Assembly: GCF_020424085.1 (NCBI RefSeq)
Contig: NZ_CP080203.1
Location: 2,232,001-2,296,000 of the forward strand
Origin: Mycetocola spongiae
GTDB lineage: Bacteria; Actinomycetota; Actinomycetes; Actinomycetales; Microbacteriaceae
Direction of reading: 5' to 3'
Length of the DNA stretch: 64,000 bases
The notes beneath the pieces are model-generated. The model ran no database searches. It saw nothing but the letters and a program-made list of their open reading frames with translations, and was not told the DNA's origin. The translations under genes and the position numbers were made by a program. Below are positions 34,129 to 41,000 of this stretch, one piece after another. Each line of letters begins with the position of its first letter. Position 1 is the stretch's first letter.

Positions 34129-34158
34129 GGGGGAAAAATTTTAGGGGCTCTACAGCCC
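34129..34158 (-). promoter_or_regulatory. Small hairpin in the ssu leader
   Basis: On the minus strand GGGCT-GTAG-AGCCC is followed by CTAAAATTTTT, a minimal terminator-like structure about 35-60 nt upstream of ssuB. It could attenuate the operon, but the stem is only 5 bp. Confidence 0.3.
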
Positions 34159-34290
34159 ACGGTAACCAGAGCCGCGACGCGCGGTGCAATCCCGCGTAAT
34201 AGTTCGTCATGCGTGGGAGCCGCTTCCCTGCCGGGACAGCCGCTACGGTGGCGGGAGGGCCGGTACCGCGGCCGGCAAAGGGGACGGCTC

Positions 34291-35310
34291 ATGGTCATGG
34301 TTGATAATGCGATCTATGTGGACGGGGCGCGTGCAGCCTCCCCCGCCTCCCTCGAGGAGACCTATGCGCAATTGAGGGCGCGGCCCGGCGCGATGGCCTG
34401 GATCGGGCTCTATCGTCCCGAGCCCTCCGAGCTGCAATCGCTCGCGGCCGAGTTTGGCCTGCACGAGCTGATCGTGGAGGATGCCGAGCTGGGGCATCAG
34501 CGCTCCAAGATCGAGCGCTATGGCGACACGGTTTTTACCGTGCTGCGCCCCGCGCGCTATCTGGACGAGAGCGAGCGCGTGGAGTTTGGCGAGGTGCATA
34601 TCGTGGCCGGGGCGGATTTTGTGATCGTGATCCGGCACTCGGAAACCCCCGATCTGGCCGCGGTTCGCGCCGAGCTGGAGGCCGATCCCGCGCGGCTCGC
34701 GGGGGGTCCGGGGGCCGTGCTCTATGCGATCGTGGACCGGATTGTGGACGATTATGAGCCCGTGGTGGCGGGGCTGGAAAACGATATCGACGAGATCGAG
34801 GACGCCCTGTTTGCCGAGGGGCACGAGCAGTCCCAGCGCATCTATCAGCTTAATCGCGAGGTGATCGAGTTTCAGCGCGCGGCCGTGCCGCTGCTCGCGG
34901 TGCTGCGCGAGATGCACGATGCCGTGGGCGAGACCGGAAACCCGGTGGAGGCGCGGCGGCGGCTGCGCGATGTGAGTGATCATGCCACCCGGGTGGTGGA
35001 GCGCCTGGAGGGATTTCGCACGCTATTGCAGAGCGCCCTCACGGTGAATTATTCGCTGGTCGGCCAGCGCCAGAACGACGAGACCCGGCTGCTCTCGGAG
35101 GCGAGCCTGAGCCAGAGCGAGGAGATGAAAAAGATCTCCAGCTGGGCAGCGATCATCTTCGCGCCGAGCCTGATCGGCTCGATTTATGGCATGAATTTTC
35201 GGATCATGCCGGAGCTGCACTGGACGTGGGGATATCCGTTTGCCATGTTTTTGATGGTGGCCTTTGCCGGTGTGCTCTATCTCATCTTCAAAAAGAAGCA
35301 CTGGCTCTAG
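34291..35310 (+). CDS. corA: CorA-family magnesium/cobalt transporter
   Basis: The 339-residue protein has a large cytoplasmic N-terminal domain (about 1-275, with the long helix ending before KISSWAAIIFAP) and two C-terminal TM helices; the first ends in the universal YGMNF pore motif and the acidic/aromatic loop MPELHWTWG follows. It forms pentameric channels for Mg2+ or related cations. AAAGGGG seven to ten bases upstream supports the ATG at 34291; a second in-frame ATG lies two codons later. Confidence 0.93.
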   Translation: MVMVDNAIYVDGARAASPASLEETYAQLRARPGAMAWIGLYRPEPSELQSLAAEFGLHELIVEDAELGHQRSKIERYGDTVFTVLRPARYLDESERVEFGEVHIVAGADFVIVIRHSETPDLAAVRAELEADPARLAGGPGAVLYAIVDRIVDDYEPVVAGLENDIDEIEDALFAEGHEQSQRIYQLNREVIEFQRAAVPLLAVLREMHDAVGETGNPVEARRRLRDVSDHATRVVERLEGFRTLLQSALTVNYSLVGQRQNDETRLLSEASLSQSEEMKKISSWAAIIFAPSLIGSIYGMNFRIMPELHWTWGYPFAMFLMVAFAGVLYLIFKKKHWL

Positions 35311-35320
35311 GCGGAGAAAC

Positions 35321-35357
35321 GGGCGGCATCGGGACCGTAGGGGTTCCGATGCCGCCC
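35321..35357. terminator. Hairpin between convergent corA and surface-protein genes
   Basis: GGGCGGCATCGG pairs with CCGATGCCGCCC (35321-35332 and 35346-35357); no T-run. Confidence 0.65.
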
Positions 35358-35402
35358 GCGAGGGGGTGCGCGGTGGGTCCGCGCCCGAGGGGGCCGAGCC
35401 GG

Positions 35403-37619
35403 TTAGGCTCGCGCGCCCCGGCGGCGCACGGTAAAGACCGTTCCGGCCGCGAGGAGCAGCAGCGCAAGCGCGGCCGCGGGGAGCATATCCGATCCGGTGG
35501 ACGCGAGCCCCGGAGCAGGCTTGGCGGCCTCCGGGAGAGCGCCGGCCGGGTTGCTACCGGCCGGGTCGGCGACGGTCAGGGCGGCAAAAACCGAGCCGCT
35601 CGTGACGCCACGCAGCTCCACGCGGTGGGCACCGGCGGCGGCATCGGCGGGAATCGTGACCGTGGTGGCTACGGCACCCGCGGGATCGGCGGTCACGGTG
35701 GCCAGGACCACGGGGGTCGAGTGCAGCCAGATCGCGATCTCCTCGCCGGCGGCGAAGCCGCTGCCGGTCAGGGCCAGCTCGGCCCCGGGCAGGACGGAAT
35801 CGCTGCCGAGTTCGAGCGCCAGGGTGGTCTCGGGTGCGGGGTCGATGATGACCTCTCCCGGCTCGGCGCATTCGAGGACCAGCTTGAGGTCCAGCTGCTC
35901 GGGCGGCACGGGGAGCACATCCGTGCGGACCGTGGCCTCGGTGCTGCCGGGTGCGTGGCAGGATTCCGCACTGGCCTCGACCACGTAATAGCCGGCCATC
36001 ACGTCCCACGCGAAGGCGCCGTCGGTTCCCGTGACATCGGGGTTCTTCCGGTTGTTGGGCGACATCAGGGCGCTGCCCTCCTCCACGGCGATAAAGGGGC
36101 CCTCGGGGCTATCGGCACGCAGCAGGGTCACGGTGGCATCGGCCACCGGCTTATCGGCGGTATCCACGATGGTGCCGCTCGGGTCGATATACAGGTCGGT
36201 TGTGGTCGTCACGCCCAGCTCACCCGGGCAGAGCTTTGTGATTCGCAGCTCTACGGGTCCGTAGCTTTCGAGGTCGATCGTGGCGGGAATCGTTGCCCGA
36301 TAGAGCCCGCGGTTTTGGGTGTCCGGCACCATGTTGTCAGACCAGACCCTCCGCCCGTTAGGGGCGTAAATCCCGAAGTTTACGCTGCCCGACGAGCAGG
36401 CGGTCACGGTCATGATCGTGGCCTCGCGCCACTTGGGTGAGTCTACGAGGGTGCCGTCCAGCTTGGTCAGGGTGGTGCCCTCGGGCGGAACGCGGTTCGG
36501 GCGAGGGAGCTGAATATCCGCCGTCTTCTGCTCCGCGGGCAGAATCGAGACCTGTACGGATTTGGGCCAGAGATAGCTGGTATTCGGCGCGGGGCTTGCT
36601 ATCACAAGCTGGGAACCTTCGAGGTTTGGGAGCAGGTAGCGTCCCTGGGCATCCGTGGTGACCATGTTATAGCTCCCGTTATAGCGGCTCGGGCTGGCCT
36701 GCACGATGGCGCCGGGCATCGGACGCCCGCGGTCATCCCGGACCGTGCCGCTGAGGCTGCCGGAGGGGGTGGGGAGCTGACCCGCGCGCAGGTTAAACGT
36801 ATAGCGCCCGAGGGTGCCGGGGGAGTTCAGGCTCCCCGCGGTCAGGGCCCACTCCTGGCCGTCGGTAAGGACGGAGATCTCCTGGGGGAGCCCGGCGTTT
36901 TCGGGGGCGGGGATCAGTACACCGGATCCGGGAAGCGCGGTGCGCCAGATGGCATTGGGCTCATCATGCGAGATCATGCCCGCGAAGCCGCGGAAGAAGC
37001 CGTCGTGGGCCCCGGCGCTCTGCACTGAGTCGTAATTGAAGGTGACGTCCACATCGCCGACGGTGCCGCCGGGCAGGGCGGAGCGATCGCGGATGAGGAG
37101 CTGGAAGGAGTTGGTTCCCGCGGGTATACCCATGGCGTCATAGCGGTCCCCCGCGGCGACGCCGACCCAGTTGGCGCAGAACGTCGAGCCATCGGGGCTC
37201 GCGCCATAGGTGATGGCCTCCGAACCGGCGATGGAGGTGTCCAGCAGCGAGTAAAACGGTGCGATCTGCTCGGAGTGCCACTCGGAAATTCCCACGCCGT
37301 CGTCATAGCCGGGCTCGGTCACCGGTGACCCGAAGGAGACGCTGCCCACCGAGTTCACGTAAAGCTCGTTATGGGTCTGGCCAAAATAGCCGATGGGGAA
37401 CGGCAGCGCCACGGCGGGGCTGGAGACGCCGATCCCGCGGTCGAGCGAATTATTGGAGCAATAGGCAAGATCCTGCACGGCGTGTGCGGGGGTGCCCGGT
37501 GCGGCGGAGGCCGGGGCCGGGGCCGCGGTGAGCGGAACCAGGCCGGCGGCGAGCAGTGCGATGCCCGCGGCGCCGAGCGCCCCGATCCCGCGGCGCATGG
37601 ATGATGGACGAGGTTTCAT
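35403..37619 (-). CDS. LAXTG-anchored multidomain surface protein
   Basis: A 738-residue secreted protein: signal peptide of about 40 residues ending ASA-A, an N-terminal domain (about 60-270) resembling NIDO-type extracellular modules (YVNSVGSVSFG, FYSLLDTS, FCANWVGV), a carboxypeptidase-regulatory-like repeat (SGTVRDDRGRPMPGAIVQAS), a second such module (PSGTIVDTADKPVADATVTLL), a stalk domain (GFAAGEEIAIWLHSTPVVL) and a C-terminal sorting signal LASTG (705-709), TM helix and RRRGARA. The LAXTG motif points to a class E sortase, as in the surface protein at 19 kb. I chose the ATG of MKPRPSS; an in-frame GTG 45 bases upstream is possible. Adhesin-like, ligand unknown. Confidence 0.85.
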   Translation of the reverse strand: MKPRPSSMRRGIGALGAAGIALLAAGLVPLTAAPAPASAAPGTPAHAVQDLAYCSNNSLDRGIGVSSPAVALPFPIGYFGQTHNELYVNSVGSVSFGSPVTEPGYDDGVGISEWHSEQIAPFYSLLDTSIAGSEAITYGASPDGSTFCANWVGVAAGDRYDAMGIPAGTNSFQLLIRDRSALPGGTVGDVDVTFNYDSVQSAGAHDGFFRGFAGMISHDEPNAIWRTALPGSGVLIPAPENAGLPQEISVLTDGQEWALTAGSLNSPGTLGRYTFNLRAGQLPTPSGSLSGTVRDDRGRPMPGAIVQASPSRYNGSYNMVTTDAQGRYLLPNLEGSQLVIASPAPNTSYLWPKSVQVSILPAEQKTADIQLPRPNRVPPEGTTLTKLDGTLVDSPKWREATIMTVTACSSGSVNFGIYAPNGRRVWSDNMVPDTQNRGLYRATIPATIDLESYGPVELRITKLCPGELGVTTTTDLYIDPSGTIVDTADKPVADATVTLLRADSPEGPFIAVEEGSALMSPNNRKNPDVTGTDGAFAWDVMAGYYVVEASAESCHAPGSTEATVRTDVLPVPPEQLDLKLVLECAEPGEVIIDPAPETTLALELGSDSVLPGAELALTGSGFAAGEEIAIWLHSTPVVLATVTADPAGAVATTVTIPADAAAGAHRVELRGVTSGSVFAALTVADPAGSNPAGALPEAAKPAPGLASTGSDMLPAAALALLLLAAGTVFTVRRRGARA

Positions 37620-37780
37620 ATCCCTGTTTTCTGTGAGTAATGAGCTGGAAAAGCCTCTTCTCACGTGTCATCGCGGCGGCACTCTCCCTATGCCCCGATC
37701 GTGGCATAGGCGACAGTCAAAACGGGCCGGGGGAAAACAAACCTTGGTCTAGATTAGATTCGATATCTAAAGCGACAACA

Positions 37781-37808
37781 AAAAACCCGCGTAATCACGC
37801 GGGTTTTT
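37781..37808. terminator. Rho-independent terminator of the second M23 gene
   Basis: AAAAACCCGCGT pairs with ACGCGGGTTTTT with a 4-nt loop. Another hairpin CGGTCCGA/TCGGACCG lies at 37846-37870, closer to the M23 stop. Confidence 0.9.
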
Positions 37809-37878
37809 GGGTAAATGGGTGCGGAAAACGACGCCCCCATCCGGACGGTCCGACGTGCTTTTTCGGACCGGGATTGGG

Positions 37879-39189
37879 TTAGACGGCGGGAACGCCCTTG
37901 CTGCGCAGGAAGGCGGCGGGATCTGTCATCTCGCCAAAGATCTCGATCTTCAGGTCGAGGTGCGGACCGCTGACCACTCCCGTGGCCCCGACGCCGGCGA
38001 TCACGGTGCCGCCCTGGACGGTATCGCCCACGGCCACCTTGGCCGAGCCGGTGAGCAGGTGGCCATATACCGAGGAAACACCCTCGCCGTGGTCCACGAT
38101 CACGCGGTTGCCATAGGCTCCGGCATTGCCCACGAAGGTCACCACGCCATCGGCGATTGCGCGGATGGGGGTGCCCGAGGAGCCGGCGAAGTCCATGCCC
38201 TCGTGGAAGCTATTGGAGCAACCCACGCTATTGCAGATGAGGTTACGGGGGCCATAGGGCGAGGTGATCGGCCCGGGAAGCGGACGCCACCAGCCCTGCG
38301 AGGACGGGCCCGAATAGCCGCCGAGGGCGGTGAGGCTATCGTATTCGGAGGGCTTCAGTGCGCCGTTGGCGGTGGAATAGCTGCCGCGATCGAGGACCTC
38401 GGCGGACACGGTATCGCTCACGGTGAGGGACTGCGCGGGGCGGACCTCCCCGCGGATCAGCGCGGTGGCGGAGGTGCTTACGATCACGCCGTCGCTCGAG
38501 GCCTGGGCGCTATCGGTGGTGGCAAAGGCGGGCAGGCCCGCGGTGCCAAAGAGTGCCGGAACGATGAGGGCGGCGATCACGGTGGAACGCATGCGGCGGC
38601 GGGGCTCGCGCGGTGCGGCCACAAAGCTGGCGCGGCGACCGGCGGCGCGGCGCGGTGCGCGGCGGCCGCGGGAGGGGGCCTCGTGGGTGGCCTCCTCGGT
38701 GGGTGCGGAGGACTGGGTGCGGATCGGGCCGGTGGTCTCGGGGAAGGGCAGCGAGAGCAGGATCGGATCCGTGGGGGAGGCGGTGCGGGTGCGGGGCTCC
38801 TCCGCGGGGGCCTCGGCCGCGACGGCGGGTGCGGCGTCCACGCGGGGCTCGGCGGTGGCCGTGGCCCGGGCGGCGGGGGCGCTGGCATCGGGGGTTGCGC
38901 GGCGGAAGCGGCGGGCGAGCGACGGGGTGACCGCGGCATCCGCGGGGTGTACCGCCGCGGCGTCGAGCACGGGGGCGTCCGCGGGCGCGCTCTGCAGAAC
39001 CGGGGCGGCGGGGCTCTCCGCGGGCGCGGGGTGCAGCACGGAGGTATCGAGGATCGGTGCCACGGCGGGGGCCGGGAGCGAAGCCGCCTCCTCGGCGGCG
39101 CGCCGTGCGGCGGCCTCGCGCAGGCTCCGGCGGGTAGGCGGTACCTCGGCAGCGACCCGAGCGGACTCGGGGGTGATGCTTTCGGTCAA
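37879..39189 (-). CDS. Membrane-anchored M23 endopeptidase with long cytoplasmic tail
   Basis: A 436-residue protein starting at TTG, supported by GGAG seven bases upstream. Residues 1-200 are Ala/Pro/Arg rich and probably cytoplasmic; one TM helix follows (STVIAALIVPALFGTAGLPAFA), then a linker and the M23 domain (about 300-436). Catalytic positions are H329, D333 (FHEGMD), H377 (VYGHL) and H410, but the last zinc ligand is Asp412 (GPHLDLKI), as in the M23 protein at 7.9 kb. It should cut peptidoglycan cross-links on the outside while the tail stays inside. The promoter lacks a -35 but has an upstream repeat element, and the leader is hairpin-rich. Confidence 0.9.
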   Translation of the reverse strand: MTESITPESARVAAEVPPTRRSLREAAARRAAEEAASLPAPAVAPILDTSVLHPAPAESPAAPVLQSAPADAPVLDAAAVHPADAAVTPSLARRFRRATPDASAPAARATATAEPRVDAAPAVAAEAPAEEPRTRTASPTDPILLSLPFPETTGPIRTQSSAPTEEATHEAPSRGRRAPRRAAGRRASFVAAPREPRRRMRSTVIAALIVPALFGTAGLPAFATTDSAQASSDGVIVSTSATALIRGEVRPAQSLTVSDTVSAEVLDRGSYSTANGALKPSEYDSLTALGGYSGPSSQGWWRPLPGPITSPYGPRNLICNSVGCSNSFHEGMDFAGSSGTPIRAIADGVVTFVGNAGAYGNRVIVDHGEGVSSVYGHLLTGSAKVAVGDTVQGGTVIAGVGATGVVSGPHLDLKIEIFGEMTDPAAFLRSKGVPAV

Positions 39190-39203
39190 CGTGTTCTCCG
39201 TGC

Positions 39204-39315
39204 GGCGCGTGAATGGGGGAGGGTTCCGCGCCGTTTTTTTGATGATGGGGGTGAGTTTTTTGCCCGGAACGGCCGGGCTCTCACCTGGTTGCCGTGTGAA
39301 TCACCCGCGGCAACC
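39204..39315 (-). promoter_or_regulatory. Three-hairpin leader of the second M23 gene
   Basis: Read on the minus strand: hairpin 1 GGTTGCCG/CGGCAACC (39315-39287), hairpin 2 GGTGAG/CTCACC enclosing GCCCGG/CCGGGC with an AAAAAA bulge (39285-39250), hairpin 3 GGCGCG/CGCGCC (39232-39204) just before the GGAG ribosome site. The TAATCT -10 (39326-39321) would start transcription at the first base of hairpin 1. Confidence 0.45.
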
Positions 39316-39320
39316 ATTCA

Positions 39321-39326
39321 AGATTA
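39321..39326 (-). promoter_or_regulatory. -10 box of the second M23 gene
   Basis: TAATCT on the minus strand. No TTGACA-like -35 is present 16-18 bp upstream, which suggests that an activator is needed. Confidence 0.5.
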
Positions 39327-39358
39327 CCGGAGTTTTCGCGATCCTGCCTGGATTTTTG

Positions 39359-39382
39359 CCGTTATATAACGGAAACATAACG
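39359..39382. promoter_or_regulatory. Palindrome plus direct repeat upstream of the M23 promoter
   Basis: CCGTTATATAACGG (39359-39372) is a perfect 14-bp palindrome, and ATAACG is repeated in direct orientation exactly 11 bp apart (39366-39371 and 39377-39382). The site lies about 45-67 bp upstream of the inferred transcription start. Direct repeats one helical turn apart suit a response-regulator dimer; MtrA controls cell-wall peptidase genes in actinobacteria and is one candidate (inference). Confidence 0.5.
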
Positions 39383-39494
39383 AGGATCCGCGTGGTTCTG
39401 CGGGAGGGGGCGGTTAATTAAAATTCGGGACGCCCCCGAACCCGACAGAATAGCAATCGTTTTCCGACGTCGGGCGACCGGAAAGGCGCTCCGA

Positions 39495-40373
39495 TTAGCC
39501 AAAAATCATCGGCCGGTCATCGTCGTCCTCATCGAGGGAAATGTCCACCACCACGGGAACATGATCGGAGGGCCCGTCGCCCTTGCGCTCCTCGCGGTGG
39601 ATCGATGCCTCGGTCACGAGCTCGGCAAATGCCGGCGAGCCCAGGATGAAGTCGATCCGCATTCCCTCGTTGCGCGGGAACCGCAGCTGGGTATAGTCCC
39701 AGAACGTAAAGCCCTCGGGCACCAGCGGGCGCACCACATCGCTCAGGCCCGCGGTCTCAAACGCGGCCAGGGCTGCACGCTCCTCCGGGGACACATGGGT
39801 GGAGGAGCCCAGGGTGAAGGAGGGATCGCCCATATCCGAGTCCAGGGGGGCCACATTCCAATCGCCCATCAGGGCCAGCGGCAGCTCGGGGGACTCCGCG
39901 AGCCAGCGCTCGGTATTGGCCCGCAGCGCGTCGAGCCAGGCGAGCTTATAGTGCCAGTGCGGATCATCCAGGGCCCGGCCATTGGGGATATAGAGCGTAT
40001 ACAGGCGCACGCCGTTTACGGTGGCCCCCATCGCGCGGGCCTCAAGCGGAACGCCCGCGGCATCCTCGGTGGGGAACCCCTCGAAGTTCAGGCGCGGGCG
40101 CGCGGCGGGCTTGCCAAAACCGGGCATGCCGTCAAACCCGATGGTCACATCCTCCAGGGGAAGGCGGCTGGCGAAGGCCACGCCGTTCCACTGATTAAGC
40201 CCGTGCACGTGCAGCTCATAGCCCGCCGCCTCAAAGGCCTCGCGGGGGAATTGATCGGGGCGACACTTAATCTCCTGCATTCCGAGCACATCGATGTCCT
40301 CGCGGATGAGCCAGTCCACGACGCGATCGACGCGGGCACGGATGGAGTTTACGTTCCAGGTGGCAATTCGCAT
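39495..40373 (-). CDS. xthA: Exodeoxyribonuclease III (AP endonuclease)
   Basis: The 292-residue protein has the exonuclease III/EEP fold: ATWNVNSIRAR, the metal-binding Glu in GMQEIKC, LYIPNGR, GDWNVAPLDSD, and the C-terminal catalytic SDHVPVVVD (Asp-His pair). It cleaves at abasic sites in base-excision repair and has 3' exonuclease activity. It is slightly longer than usual through an acidic tail (DEDDDDRPMIFG). TACGGT six bases before the ATG suggests a leaderless transcript, divergent from pyrE. Confidence 0.95.
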   Translation of the reverse strand: MRIATWNVNSIRARVDRVVDWLIREDIDVLGMQEIKCRPDQFPREAFEAAGYELHVHGLNQWNGVAFASRLPLEDVTIGFDGMPGFGKPAARPRLNFEGFPTEDAAGVPLEARAMGATVNGVRLYTLYIPNGRALDDPHWHYKLAWLDALRANTERWLAESPELPLALMGDWNVAPLDSDMGDPSFTLGSSTHVSPEERAALAAFETAGLSDVVRPLVPEGFTFWDYTQLRFPRNEGMRIDFILGSPAFAELVTEASIHREERKGDGPSDHVPVVVDISLDEDDDDRPMIFG

Positions 40374-40451
40374 GCCTCTACCGTAACGGCACCGCGGGAG
40401 GATTGGCCCGCGGGCTGTGTCTAACGCCGCCGCACCCGTAAGCTAGGGAGT

Positions 40452-41000
40452 GTGACCGACGCACGCCAGAAACTCATTGAATTTATTAAGGCCGACGCCG
40501 TATTCCACGGCGACTTCACGCTCACCAGCGGGAAGAAGGCCACCTATTATGTTGACCTTCGCCGGGTCAGCCTCGATCACCGGGTTGCCCCGCTGATCGG
40601 TCAGGTCATGCTTGACCTGATCCGGGATATCCCGGATGTGGTGGCCGTGGGTGGCCTCACCATGGGCGCCGACCCCATCGCCTCCGCCGTATTGCACCAG
40701 GGCGCGGCCCGCGGGGAATCCTATGACGCCTTTGTGGTGCGCAAGGAGCCCAAGGATCACGGCCGTGGCCGCCAGGTTGAGGGCCCCGATCTTGCCGGAA
40801 AGCGCGTGATTGTGCTGGAGGACACCTCCACGACGGGCGGTTCCCCGCTGCAGGCCATCGAGGCGCTGAAGAAGGTGGGCGCCGAGATCGCCGGCGTGGC
40901 CGTGGTGGTGGACCGTAATACCGGTGCCAAGGAGATTATCGAGGCCGCCGGCTATCCGTATTTCTCGGCCATCGGCCTGCACGACCTGGGCCTGGTCTAA
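40452..41000 (+). CDS. pyrE: Orotate phosphoribosyltransferase
   Basis: A 182-residue type I PRTase: the PRPP-binding motif VIVLEDTSTTGGS near residue 120, the orotate-binding region (FTLTSGKKATYYVDLR) and the flexible loop with RKEPKDHGRGRQVEG. It makes orotidine monophosphate in pyrimidine synthesis. Start is GTG, seven bases after TAAGCT and without a ribosome site, so probably leaderless. Its stop codon shares one base with the start of the downstream membrane-protein gene. Confidence 0.96.
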   Translation: MTDARQKLIEFIKADAVFHGDFTLTSGKKATYYVDLRRVSLDHRVAPLIGQVMLDLIRDIPDVVAVGGLTMGADPIASAVLHQGAARGESYDAFVVRKEPKDHGRGRQVEGPDLAGKRVIVLEDTSTTGGSPLQAIEALKKVGAEIAGVAVVVDRNTGAKEIIEAAGYPYFSAIGLHDLGLV

